In this document: positions 16,087 to 24,268 of the stretch, piece by piece
Numbering within the stretch: the stretch's first letter is position 1
Layout of the letters: every line of letters begins with the position of its first letter
Assembly (NCBI RefSeq): GCF_000317835.1
Contig: NC_019793.1
Coordinates: 248,001-312,000 of the forward strand
Source of the DNA: Deinococcus peraridilitoris DSM 19664
GTDB lineage: Bacteria; Deinococcota; Deinococci; Deinococcales; Deinococcaceae
Length of the DNA: 64,000 nucleotides
Reading direction: 5' to 3'
Position numbers and translations under genes: made by a program
The notes under the pieces: generated by a model
Databases searched by the model: none
Seen by the model: only the letters and a program-made list of their open reading frames with translations
What the model was told of the DNA's origin: nothing

Positions 16087-16321
16087 GAAACTTTGCCTTT
16101 CCCGGTTGCCACTTGCCCGCCGGGCCGCCGGTCCAGTACCACTCGCCCTGCGGCTTGTGCTGAAGACGGAGCATGACTTCTTCGAGGGGAACGCGCCGGG
16201 CGAAACGCGTGCGGGCGTGCCACTCGGCCAGAGCGGCGCCTGGCTCGACGGGTCGGGCGCTCCGCAGGAACGCGGCCGCGCGATTCATCGCCAGATCGAA
16301 CAGGGCGTCCGGCGCGCTCAC
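16082..16321 (-). CDS. Small hypothetical protein, 3' end inside the repeat element
   Basis: 79 residues from the GTG at 16321 (22 bp after the DinB-like gene, same strand); not recognised. It has an alpha-helical, Arg-rich N-terminal half (LAMNRAAAFLRSARPVEPG) and ends in an aromatic, Gly/Lys-rich tail (GEWYWTGGPAGKW). Its TAA stop lies within the terminal repeat of the adjacent element, so insertion may have trimmed or reshaped the C-terminus. The frame continues upstream to 16450, but that part overlaps the DinB-like gene and is unlikely to be real. Confidence 0.55.
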   Translation of the reverse strand: MSAPDALFDLAMNRAAAFLRSARPVEPGAALAEWHARTRFARRVPLEEVMLRLQHKPQGEWYWTGGPAGKWQPGKAKFP

Positions 16322-16343
16322 GAGGCTCCGTCCCGCAGTACGC

Positions 16344-16730
16344 TCACGCGGTGCGGCGGGCGGCGAGCGCCGCGATCTGGCCGGCGTGCCACACCGCGTG
16401 CCGCGCGTTGAGACGAATGAGGGCCGCAACGTCGAGCAGGCGCCCGCCATAAGCCAGGGTCACCTGCCGCTGCTCGGCGCTCAGGGCGGCCAGCTGCGTC
16501 AGTTCCCAGGCCATCAGGGCGCTCAGGCCGAGGTGATCCGGAGGCCGGGAAGTGCCCAGCGCGCCGGAGATCACCGCCCAGTACCCCCGTTTGGTGTCGT
16601 GGATGTGCTCCAGCAGCCAGGCGACGCGCGGCGGCACCTGACCCTGCGCCAGCGACATGGCTTGCTGTACCGACTCCCAGGAATCGTAGTTCGCCTCGTG
16701 CAAGGTCAGGTACAACGCGTCGGCGGTCAT
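16344..16730 (-). CDS. DinB-like four-helix protein
   Basis: 128 residues. The layout of helices with His in HIHDTKRGYW (about residue 40), then LSALMAWELTQLAAL and RLNARHAVWHAGQI (His pair near the C-terminus) fits the DinB/YfiT-like metal-binding four-helix fold, whose members include thiol transferases and many uncharacterised proteins. The ATG overlaps the stop of the upstream membrane protein (ATGA), so the two are coupled. Function unknown. Confidence 0.65.
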   Translation of the reverse strand: MTADALYLTLHEANYDSWESVQQAMSLAQGQVPPRVAWLLEHIHDTKRGYWAVISGALGTSRPPDHLGLSALMAWELTQLAALSAEQRQVTLAYGGRLLDVAALIRLNARHAVWHAGQIAALAARRTA

Positions 16731-17119
16731 GAATGCAGCTGGTAGCGCCCGCCATCCTCGCTGAGGCGCCCGTGCGACTGAAGCCGCGCCAGTACTTCCC
16801 GGGCCTGAGACTCGGTCAAGGGTGAGGCCTGCACGAGATCTTCGAGCGTGAAGCGGCCTCCGCGTCGCATGGCCAGACGCAGCACCATGCGCTCGGCAAT
16901 GTCGTCGCGTGGGCTCATCCCGATACGCGCGCCGACCGAGCGGTACACGAGCCATCCCACCAGCACGCCGGCAAGCAGCTCCAGCGGAATCAGGCGAAAA
17001 GCCAGCAGCGGGTCGCCTTCAGCTGGCCGGGGATTGCCGTGCGTGTAGACCATGCCGTAAGCGACCAGGGCAGCTCCCAGGCCCGCAACCAGCGAAAGGA
17101 AAAGGCGTTGCCAGTACAT
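16727..17119 (-). CDS. Two-helix membrane protein with C-terminal winged-helix-like domain
   Basis: 130 residues from the ATG at 17119, which has GAGGG a few bases upstream. Two membrane helices (about 5-25 and 45-65) are followed by a cytoplasmic region with a winged-helix pattern: RMVLRLAMRRGGRFTLEDL, then PLTESQAREVLARLQSHGRL and a terminal strand. A membrane-tethered DNA-binding or scaffold role is possible (inference). It is the first of three co-directional small genes and is divergent from the SDR gene at 17252. Confidence 0.6.
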   Translation of the reverse strand: MYWQRLFLSLVAGLGAALVAYGMVYTHGNPRPAEGDPLLAFRLIPLELLAGVLVGWLVYRSVGARIGMSPRDDIAERMVLRLAMRRGGRFTLEDLVQASPLTESQAREVLARLQSHGRLSEDGGRYQLHS

Positions 17120-17240
17120 GCCCTCATTCTGCACGTCCGCAAAGGTCCGCAAGGTGCCTTGAGCCCACGTCGAACTCGCCGCTGCTCCCCGGCGCCCCGG
17201 CTTGCCGGTGGACGTCACGCGCGTCGCGCCCGGAAATCGG

Positions 17241-17246
17241 TATAAC
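17241..17246 (+). promoter_or_regulatory. Leaderless -10 element of the SDR gene
   Basis: TATAAC lies 5 nt before the ATG at 17252. Confidence 0.5.
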
Positions 17247-17251
17247 AAGGC

Positions 17252-17983
17252 ATGACCTCACTTTTCGATCTGTCAGGCAAGCGGGCCCTCGTGACGGGCG
17301 CGAGCAAGGGCATCGGTCTCGCCAGCGCCCGGCTGCTGTCGCAGCTGGGTGCTCAGGTTACTGTTTCCGCGCGCGGTGAAGCCGATCTGGTGCGGGCCGC
17401 GAGCGAAATCGGCGCACGCGCCATCGTGGCCGATGTCAGTCACGCCGCCGAGATCGAACGCCTCGTGCAGGAAGCAGGCGAAATCGACATTCTGGTCAGC
17501 AACGCTGGAGGCCCGCCCACCGGCCTGCCAAGCCTCGTCGACGACGAAGGCTGGCAGCGCGGCTTCGAGCTGACGTTCATGTCCACGGTGCGGCTTTCGC
17601 GCGCGCTGGTGGGTGGGATGCGCGCGCGTGGCTGGGGACGCGTCATCACCATTACCAGCCTGACGGTCGGCAGGCCCAGCCTGGGCCTGCCGGTGTCGAA
17701 CGCGCTGCGCGCCGGTGTGACCAACTTCGCTCGCTCGCTCGCCCTGGAAGTGGCGCGCGATGGGGTGACGGTCAACACGGTTGCGCCCGGCTATACCGCC
17801 ACCGAACGCCTGCAGGAAGTCTTCAAGTCACCCGAGGACGCCGAGCGGGTCATGAGCCGTATCCCCGCCGCGCGTTTCGGCAGCGCCGACGAGGTCGCTT
17901 CGGCGGTGGCGTACCTTTCGACGGCGGGCGCGGCGTACATCACCGGCCAGGAAATTCTGGTCGACGGCGGCTGGAGCATCTGA
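17252..17983 (+). CDS. FabG-like short-chain dehydrogenase with altered active site
   Basis: 243 residues. The Rossmann motif TGASKGIG, the NAGG motif and the C-terminal YITGQEILVDGGWS are classic. The active-site YxxxK is replaced: after the catalytic-type Ser (TSLTVGRP) the segment reads SNALRAGV, which puts Ser and Arg at the Tyr and Lys positions. This matches a known SDR subfamily with SNALRAG-like motifs and no assigned substrate. A fatty-acid FabG role should not be assumed. Confidence 0.85.
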   Translation: MTSLFDLSGKRALVTGASKGIGLASARLLSQLGAQVTVSARGEADLVRAASEIGARAIVADVSHAAEIERLVQEAGEIDILVSNAGGPPTGLPSLVDDEGWQRGFELTFMSTVRLSRALVGGMRARGWGRVITITSLTVGRPSLGLPVSNALRAGVTNFARSLALEVARDGVTVNTVAPGYTATERLQEVFKSPEDAERVMSRIPAARFGSADEVASAVAYLSTAGAAYITGQEILVDGGWSI

Positions 17984-18016
17984 GGGCCGAAAGCGGAGGG
18001 GTGTCTCCGCCCGCCC

Positions 18017-18433
18017 TCAGACGGGGACGCCTGCCTGTTCGAGCTGCACGTCCGTGTGGATCTCGGCGTTGAGAGACGCGACCACCGAGCAGTACTTGTC
18101 GTGTGACAGCTGCACGGCCTTTTGCAACGCTTCCAGGGTAACGCCTTCGCCGCCGGCGATGTGCCGGACCGTGATGGTGGTGTAGCGCCGGGGGTGCTCT
18201 TCGGCACGCTCCCCTTCCACCTCGATCCGGTAGCTGCTGAGGGGCGTCTTGCGTTTGGCCAGGATGCCCACCACATCGTACGCCGAGCAGGTCGCGAGTG
18301 CTCCCAGCAGCGCTTCCATCGGACGCACTCCCACGCTGACCGGAGAAGCGTCGATCAGGAGTTGCTGTCCACGCTCGTTCAAGCCGACATACCGTTGCTC
18401 ACCCAGGTAATGCATCGTCATCTTGGTGCCCAT
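18017..18433 (-). CDS. OsmC-family protein
   Basis: 138 residues. It has the OsmC core MEALLGALATCSAYDVVGIL with the first redox Cys (about residue 50) and a second Cys in SHDKYCSVVASL (about residue 115). The family includes peroxiredoxin-like enzymes, but this branch (YhfA/OsmC-like) is distinct from Ohr at 12176. The ATG at 18433 is chosen because TACAAT lies 5 nt upstream. Confidence 0.85.
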   Translation of the reverse strand: MGTKMTMHYLGEQRYVGLNERGQQLLIDASPVSVGVRPMEALLGALATCSAYDVVGILAKRKTPLSSYRIEVEGERAEEHPRRYTTITVRHIAGGEGVTLEALQKAVQLSHDKYCSVVASLNAEIHTDVQLEQAGVPV

Positions 18434-18438
18434 GCCCC

Positions 18439-18444
18439 ATTGTA
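18439..18444 (-). promoter_or_regulatory. Leaderless -10 element of the OsmC-family gene
   Basis: TACAAT (minus strand) lies 5 nt before the ATG at 18433. Confidence 0.6.
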
Positions 18445-18475
18445 CGAAGCGGGCACGGCGCAAAGGGTCTTCACG

Positions 18476-19732
18476 TCAGGTTTCGGCCTGCTGCGCTTCC
18501 TGCCCGACGTCCCGCGGCAGCTCCGCGAGGTCGACCACATCGTCGTCTTCCTCTTCGAGCGCGCTGAGCACCACCCGAAAGGTCGCGCCGCCGCCCGGGG
18601 TATCCACGACGTACAGGTCGCCTTTATGGGCCTGCACGACCTGCTGTGAGATGGTGAGCCCCAGACCGGCGCTGCCGGCTTCCTTGCCCCGGTAGAACTT
18701 GTCGAAAATGCGTTTCTTGACGCGGTCGGGAACGCCCGGCCCATGATCGATCACGTCCACGATCAGTTCGTTGTTTTCCTGTCGGGCGGCAATATGAACG
18801 AGGTTGGCGTCCCCACATACCCGTGTGGCGTTCGTCACGAGGTTCACGAACACCTGCGTCAGGCGGATGGGATCTCCCACCGCGTCCAGGACCGGCGGAA
18901 CCTCGACGCGCACCCCGTAGTCGCGCCCGACCTGCTGCAGCAGTTCGGAGAGGTTGATGAAGTGGGGTTCGATGGACTGTACCAGTTCTCCGCGCGACAG
19001 CTGAAGGAGGTCATTCACGAGACGCGTCATGTTCTCGGCCACACGAATCGAGTCCGACACGGTCTGCGAGTGACCCAGCTCGCGCTCGGCCCGTCTCAGG
19101 TAACCCAGCAGGGCAGTCAGCGGGGTTCGCAATTCGTGGCTGCTCTCGGCCAGAAAGGTCTTCTGGAGCTTCAAAGCTTCTTCGAGCTGCTGCGCGGTTT
19201 CTTCGAGCTTCAGGCGCTGCTCCTCGGCGATCTTGTTCAGTCGCTCCACCTCCTCCAGGCGCGACTGCAGCGTCATGTTGAGTTCACGAATCTCGGCCTC
19301 GGCGCGTTCACGGCGGGCGCGCTCGGCGGCCTCCGAAAGCGCGCGCACCACCGCCGGTACGAGGCGCTCCAGGCGCTGCTTGAGCACGTAGTCGGTCACG
19401 CCGCGCCGCAGGGTTTCCACGGCAACTTCCTCCCCCATCGCGCCCGTGACGATCACGAACGGCATGTGGCGGTAATAGCGACGGACATAATCGTAGGCAC
19501 TCAGGCCGTCATAGCTGGGCAGCGAATAATCGGAAAGCACGAGGTGCGGAGCGAAGTCGCTCAGCTCGCGACGAAAGTCTTCTTCGACGTCCACCTGCTT
19601 CACTACGCAGGCCCAGGGCAGTTCGCCCTCTTCGAGCATGGCCTTGACCAGCTCGTGGTCAAGCAGATTGTCTTCGAGGTGCAGCACCCGCAGAGTGCTG
19701 GGCAGATTGGAAAGGTCGTAATGATCGTTCAT
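18476..19732 (-). CDS. Receiver-histidine kinase hybrid (REC-HisKA-HATPase)
   Basis: 418 residues. The N-terminal receiver (about 14-135) has its phosphoacceptor Asp in LVLSDYSLPSYDG. A coiled coil (about 138-205) leads to HisKA with the phospho-His in SSHELRTPL (about residue 215), then HATPase_c with DHGPGVP and GLGLTISQQ. The ATG overlaps the stop of the upstream CHASE kinase (ATGA), so the two are made together. A phosphotransfer from the first kinase to this receiver, modulating the second kinase, is the natural reading (inference). No DNA-binding output gene is adjacent. Confidence 0.9.
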   Translation of the reverse strand: MNDHYDLSNLPSTLRVLHLEDNLLDHELVKAMLEEGELPWACVVKQVDVEEDFRRELSDFAPHLVLSDYSLPSYDGLSAYDYVRRYYRHMPFVIVTGAMGEEVAVETLRRGVTDYVLKQRLERLVPAVVRALSEAAERARRERAEAEIRELNMTLQSRLEEVERLNKIAEEQRLKLEETAQQLEEALKLQKTFLAESSHELRTPLTALLGYLRRAERELGHSQTVSDSIRVAENMTRLVNDLLQLSRGELVQSIEPHFINLSELLQQVGRDYGVRVEVPPVLDAVGDPIRLTQVFVNLVTNATRVCGDANLVHIAARQENNELIVDVIDHGPGVPDRVKKRIFDKFYRGKEAGSAGLGLTISQQVVQAHKGDLYVVDTPGGGATFRVVLSALEEEDDDVVDLAELPRDVGQEAQQAET

Positions 19733-22700
19733 GCGGTGTCCTTGACGTGAACATGAAGTCCCTGCTCAGCGGCGTGAGGGGATTGAAGGGGCAGGGCAAT
19801 GTAGAAGGTGGCGCCTTCACCGAGTGTACTTTCAGCCCACACGCGGCCGCCGTGCCGGGTCACGATGCGCCGGACATTCGCGAGCCCGATGCCCGTTCCT
19901 TCGAACTCCTCGGCGCGGTGCAGACGCTGAAAGACTCCAAAAAGCTTGTCGGCGAAACGGCTGTCGAAGCCCACCCCATTGTCGCGTACCGCGACGATGG
20001 TTTCATCCGCCCCGAGGCGTGCGGTCACCGAAACGGTCCGCTCGGCACGGGTACGGCTGTATTTAAGGGCGTTGGAAAGGAGGTTCGTGAAGACCAGTTT
20101 GAGCAGCCCCGGATCGCCGGGCACGTGCGGAAGTGGGCCAAGCTCCCATTTCACCGCAGCGCCCCCGACGTCGAGTTCTTCGATCGCCTCGTGAAGCAAT
20201 GTGTTCAGGTCGACCTCGGCAAAACGCATCTCCTGACGTCCCATACGCGAGAAGTTCAGCAAATCGTCGATCAGGGCGCTCATGCGTGTCGCGGCACCCG
20301 TGATGATGTTCAGGTAGCGCTGTCCCTTGTCACCCAGCACTTCCCCGGCTTCCTTACCCAGCAGGTCGCCGAAGCCCACGATGTGGCGCAGCGGGGTGCG
20401 CAGGTCGTGTGACACCGAGTAGCTGAATGCCTCCAGTTCGCGGTTGGCCTCCAGCAGCTCCTGGGTCCGCATTTCGACCCGGAGTTCGAGCGTCTGGTTG
20501 AGCTCCTTGACCTCACGTTCCGCTTCGCTCGCCTGACGAAACAGGCGCTGGTTGTCGATGGCCGTGGCAAGGCGCGCTGCCACCTCGTGCGCGAGTTCCT
20601 GGTCCCGATCGTCCGCGACATGCCGGTAGCCCAGAAACAGTGCGCCAAGAGGCTGCTCGCCACGGGCGATGAGCGGTATGGCCAGCACACTGGAAAGGCC
20701 CATCGCGTACAGGGTGTCGTTCGACGCCACCAGGTCGCTCTCTCCACGCTCAATGATTCCACGAACGTACTGTTCGATATCTTCCTGGCGCCCCTCGAGG
20801 ACATCAAAATTCACGTGCGGCCGCGATTCGATGGTTTCGTGCAGCTCCACGCCGTCGCGCAACCACAGGGCCGCACTGTCCGCAAAGCGCTCGGTCAACA
20901 GTCGCAGCACCCGGGGAATGTCGCGCGTTTCACCCAGCGGAACGGCCAAGACCCGGCTGATTTCGGCCAGCAGACGCGAAGAGGCCTCGGAATATACCTG
21001 ATCCTCCACGTCAGTGAGGGTGCCAACCCACTCGATGACCGCGCCATCCTCACCCAGAATGGGCAGGCTGCGCACCATAAACGTCCGGTACTCGCCATCA
21101 GCGCGAACCAGGCGGTATTCTCCCTCGAATGGCACCTTGCCGTGCAGCGAACGACCCCACTGCTCCGTGAAGGTGGCACGTTCATGAGGATGCACCACCT
21201 CTTCACTCAGTCCGCCGCCCGCGCGCTGCTCGCCTACGTATTCGGCCCAGCGGCGGTTGAAGTAGGTCGTTTCACCCCGCGGATCCGAGAGCCACACGAT
21301 CTGGGGCATTCCCTCGATCAGGCCACGGTAGCGCGCTTCAGAGCGGCGAAGCTGCCCTTCGAATTCGATCCGTTCATGAATGTCGGTGCAGGTACCAACC
21401 CACTCGATGACCTGACCTTCGGCATTGTGAATCGGGCTGGCGCGCCCCACAAACCAGTGGTACTCACCGTCGAAGCGGCGGAAACGGTATTCGATCTCGT
21501 ATGGTTCGCCGTAGCGCCAGGAGCGTTCCCAGGTGAGCAGGCTGCGCTCGACGTCGTCCGGATGGAGCGCCTTGGCAAAACCGAAATCGACTGACTCGTC
21601 AGGGCTCAGGCCGGTAAAGGCGTACCACCCGCTGTTGAAGTAACGGTGCCTTCCCTGTGGATCGGTCACCCACACCAGTTGCGGCATGGCCTCCAGCACA
21701 CCCTGATAGCGTAATTCGCTTTCACGCAGCGCACGCTCGGCTTCCAGACGTTCGGTCATATCCCGCACGACCTCGAGCTGACCAATCACCTCGCCTGCCT
21801 CGTTGCGCACGAACGAGCGCTGCACCTCGCCCGTGAACTCACTGCCGTCCTTGCGGCGGTAACGCGCCACAGACGAATTGAAGTCGTTTTGAGAAGGCAT
21901 TTCCGCGGAAACCCGCAATGAGGACAGGTTTCGTCCTTGCAGTTCGTCTGTGGCATATCCGAACGTGCGGTTCAGGGCCGCGTTGCTCAGCCGCACCTCG
22001 CCCGTCGGACCGGCAAACAGCGCGGTGTCCTGCATCGCCTGAAAAATTGCCGCGAATTCTGCGCGTGATTCGGTCAGCGAAGCGCGCGAGCGGGCCAGTC
22101 GCGAGGACATCTCCTCGGCCCGCTCGCGCGCGCGCACCTGCGAATTGGTGGTCCAGAAGGCGGCAAGAGCGATGCTCAGACCGACCACCAGCACCACCCA
22201 GGGGGTCAGGGAAAAAACATTCTGGCCAAACTCAGGAGGCGCGCTGAACTCCAGCTTCCAGGTTCGCCCTGCCACGTTGAGTTCATGGCTGTCGAAAAAC
22301 TGCGCTCCCTGTTTGATTTCACCGTACATGGTGGCTGCGTCGTCGGATACCCGCAAATCGATTTCACCGTACCGGGTGCGCCTGTCCACACCCGACAGGA
22401 AGTCTCCGGTGCGGAAAGCCGCGTACAGAAAGCCGCGCAGGGCGGCGCGGCGCTCCTCGACAGTACGCAGGCCGACGCCGTTTTCGTAGATCGGCAGGTA
22501 AATCAGAAATCCGCTCTGCGAAGATTCCTTGCGTTTTTCCTGTACCAGCGTCACGGGCGCGGTCGCGGCTGCCTCACCGTTCGTGAGGGCGCGCTCGATG
22601 GCCGCCCGCCGGAGCGCTTCGGAGTGCATGTCAAAGCCCATCGCGTAGGCATTGGCCTCGTTGCGGGGTTCGAGATAGGTGACGGGCACGTAAGCGTCTT

Positions 22701-23130
22701 GCGCCGGCACGGGCCGGACGCGGAAGGACGGCAGGCCCTGCCGGCGCAGACGGGCTTCGAAGGCACCCAGTTGCCCCGGGCGGACATACTCGGCGTACCC
22801 GATGCCCTGAATGCCGGGATAGTTTCGGATCAGCTCCAGCGAATCGATGTAGCGCGCAAAGTCGTCTCGGCTCACCTCAGAGTTCACGCTCCACAGCCCA
22901 CGTGCGGAGCGCATGGCCTCGATGTAGATGTCGAGGCGTTGCTCGACAGACTGCGTGACGGTGTCCGCTTCCCTGAGAAAGCGGGTGCGTTGCTGCTGGG
23001 CAGCCAGCTGATTGACCGACCAGGTGCTGACAGTGGTGAGCAGCAGTACCAGGGCAAGCACGAAAAATGCCAGATTGAGCGGTCGTCTCGACGCCGGCAC
23101 CGTGCTCATGGAAGGCAAAGGCTCAGCCAT
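19729..23130 (-). CDS. Membrane sensor histidine kinase: CHASE, three PAS, GAF, HisKA, HATPase
   Basis: 1133 residues. Membrane helix about 19-39, extracytoplasmic CHASE domain about 74-290 (GIQGIGYAEYV, YLEPRNEANAYAMGFDM), second helix about 305-327. PAS domains follow (with FAAIFQAMQDT, GVLEAMPQLVWVTD and GLIEGMPQIVWLSD) with PAC motifs. A GAF-like region (LAEISRVLAVPLGET), a coiled coil, HisKA (SVSHDLRTPLRHI) and HATPase_c (DNGVGFD, GTGIGLA) complete it. CHASE domains sense small extracellular ligands. It is the first gene of a two-gene operon with the receiver-kinase hybrid. Confidence 0.92.
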   Translation of the reverse strand: MAEPLPSMSTVPASRRPLNLAFFVLALVLLLTTVSTWSVNQLAAQQQRTRFLREADTVTQSVEQRLDIYIEAMRSARGLWSVNSEVSRDDFARYIDSLELIRNYPGIQGIGYAEYVRPGQLGAFEARLRRQGLPSFRVRPVPAQDAYVPVTYLEPRNEANAYAMGFDMHSEALRRAAIERALTNGEAAATAPVTLVQEKRKESSQSGFLIYLPIYENGVGLRTVEERRAALRGFLYAAFRTGDFLSGVDRRTRYGEIDLRVSDDAATMYGEIKQGAQFFDSHELNVAGRTWKLEFSAPPEFGQNVFSLTPWVVLVVGLSIALAAFWTTNSQVRARERAEEMSSRLARSRASLTESRAEFAAIFQAMQDTALFAGPTGEVRLSNAALNRTFGYATDELQGRNLSSLRVSAEMPSQNDFNSSVARYRRKDGSEFTGEVQRSFVRNEAGEVIGQLEVVRDMTERLEAERALRESELRYQGVLEAMPQLVWVTDPQGRHRYFNSGWYAFTGLSPDESVDFGFAKALHPDDVERSLLTWERSWRYGEPYEIEYRFRRFDGEYHWFVGRASPIHNAEGQVIEWVGTCTDIHERIEFEGQLRRSEARYRGLIEGMPQIVWLSDPRGETTYFNRRWAEYVGEQRAGGGLSEEVVHPHERATFTEQWGRSLHGKVPFEGEYRLVRADGEYRTFMVRSLPILGEDGAVIEWVGTLTDVEDQVYSEASSRLLAEISRVLAVPLGETRDIPRVLRLLTERFADSAALWLRDGVELHETIESRPHVNFDVLEGRQEDIEQYVRGIIERGESDLVASNDTLYAMGLSSVLAIPLIARGEQPLGALFLGYRHVADDRDQELAHEVAARLATAIDNQRLFRQASEAEREVKELNQTLELRVEMRTQELLEANRELEAFSYSVSHDLRTPLRHIVGFGDLLGKEAGEVLGDKGQRYLNIITGAATRMSALIDDLLNFSRMGRQEMRFAEVDLNTLLHEAIEELDVGGAAVKWELGPLPHVPGDPGLLKLVFTNLLSNALKYSRTRAERTVSVTARLGADETIVAVRDNGVGFDSRFADKLFGVFQRLHRAEEFEGTGIGLANVRRIVTRHGGRVWAESTLGEGATFYIALPLQSPHAAEQGLHVHVKDTA

Positions 23131-23138
23131 GACGGACT

Positions 23139-23981
23139 TTAGTGTAGCGCGCCGGCCGCCGCGTCGAGAAAGACCTTCACCGGCACATCGGCGCCTGTCC
23201 AGGCCCGAAAGCTGAGGCGCGCCTGATGCGCCAGCATGCCCAGGCCGTGCTGAGCGCGCAATCCACGCTGACGGGCGTCCCGCAACAGGCGCGTTTCCAG
23301 TGGCTTGTACACCATGTCATAGACGAGCGCGTGAGCCGGCAGCGCAGGAAAGTCAGGCAGCGGCGACTGTCCGGGCGCGTTGAGTCCTGCCGAAGTGGCA
23401 TTGACGAGCAGGCTGATGTCACCCCAGGGCAGCGCGGCAAACTCTCCAGCGGTCACGGACGCGCCCTCACCACAAAAATCGAGCGCGAGCCGGCTTGCCT
23501 TTTCGGGAGAGCGGTTCCAGATGAACACGCTTCGCCCACTGCGCGACAGGGCATAGACGGCTGCCCGCGCCGCGCCCCCGGCACCGAGTACCATTGCGGG
23601 TCCGTCGGGCACCTTGGCGTCTACCAGCGCCGCGAGCAGGCCGGGCGCGTCGGTGTTGTCTCCATAAAGCTTGCCGTCGCGGTGAATCACCGTGTTCACG
23701 GCGCCAATGCGCCGAGCACCGTCGCTTAAGCCGTCCAGCAAAGGCACGGCCGCCTCCTTGTGGGGCAGGCTGAGGTTGGCACCCAGCACCCCTGCCTGGC
23801 GCAGCAGCGCGAGCGCTCCTGGCAATTCTGTCGCCGCGACCTGCATCGCTTCGTAGGTGCCCTGAATGTCCGCCCGCGCGAAGGCGGCGGCATGCATGAA
23901 AGGAGACAGCGAGTGGCCTGCCGGATCCGCGTACAGGTACGCTCGCACGCCCGCGGTCGAAAACGCCTGCTGTGAAGCCAT
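23139..23981 (-). CDS. aroE: Shikimate dehydrogenase
   Basis: NADPH-dependent reduction of dehydroshikimate in the aromatic amino acid pathway. 280 residues. Substrate motif HSLSPFMHAAAF, catalytic Lys in NLSLPHKEAA, DNTDAPG, the NADP loop LGAGGAARAAVYAL and NATSAGL are all present. The ATG at 23981 has TACACT 8 nt upstream. The CHASE kinase gene starts 9 nt after its stop on the same strand. Confidence 0.95.
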   Translation of the reverse strand: MASQQAFSTAGVRAYLYADPAGHSLSPFMHAAAFARADIQGTYEAMQVAATELPGALALLRQAGVLGANLSLPHKEAAVPLLDGLSDGARRIGAVNTVIHRDGKLYGDNTDAPGLLAALVDAKVPDGPAMVLGAGGAARAAVYALSRSGRSVFIWNRSPEKASRLALDFCGEGASVTAGEFAALPWGDISLLVNATSAGLNAPGQSPLPDFPALPAHALVYDMVYKPLETRLLRDARQRGLRAQHGLGMLAHQARLSFRAWTGADVPVKVFLDAAAGALH

Positions 23982-23989
23982 CGGCGCTC

Positions 23990-23995
23990 AGTGTA
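23990..23995 (-). promoter_or_regulatory. Leaderless -10 element of aroE
   Basis: TACACT (minus strand) lies 8 nt before the ATG at 23981. A possible -35 TTAACG is 19 nt further upstream. Confidence 0.5.
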
Positions 23996-24130
23996 GCGGG
24001 CAAGTGCCGCGTTGCGTTAAGACTTGCTTGAGGTATCGCCCACCTCTTCTTGACTCCCGCACGGGCAGCGCCCAAGTGTGGGGCAGGGCACCTCCTGCAC
24101 CTGACCTCACGCGGAGAATGGAGGCACCAC

Positions 24131-24268
24131 ATGAGCCTGGTTTTCGACCCTTTCCCCTCGCACCAAGCAGGGGTAGCTTGTGTGGTCTCAGGCATTGCTC
24201 CGCCAGAAAACCCATACCGCTTTCTGCCCGCCCTCTCATACCGCGTTCCAAACCAGGAGACTGCTTGA
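24131..24268 (+). CDS. Candidate 45-residue ORF coupled to phoH
   Basis: ATG at 24131 is preceded by GGAGG (24120-24124) with 6 nt spacing, a strong ribosome site. The frame ends in TGA 24266-24268, which overlaps the TTG start of phoH as TTGA. The product (MSLVFDPFPSHQAG...) has no known motif, and third codon positions are less GC-rich than in neighbouring genes. It may be a leader peptide that couples translation to phoH, or a chance frame. Confidence 0.35.
   Translation: MSLVFDPFPSHQAGVACVVSGIAPPENPYRFLPALSYRVPNQETA

Noticed and set aside
23866..24264. Long N-terminal extension of phoH
   Set aside because: The frame is open, but it lies antisense to the aroE start and promoter and contains no PhoH-like sequence; the AGGAGA site supports the TTG at 24265.
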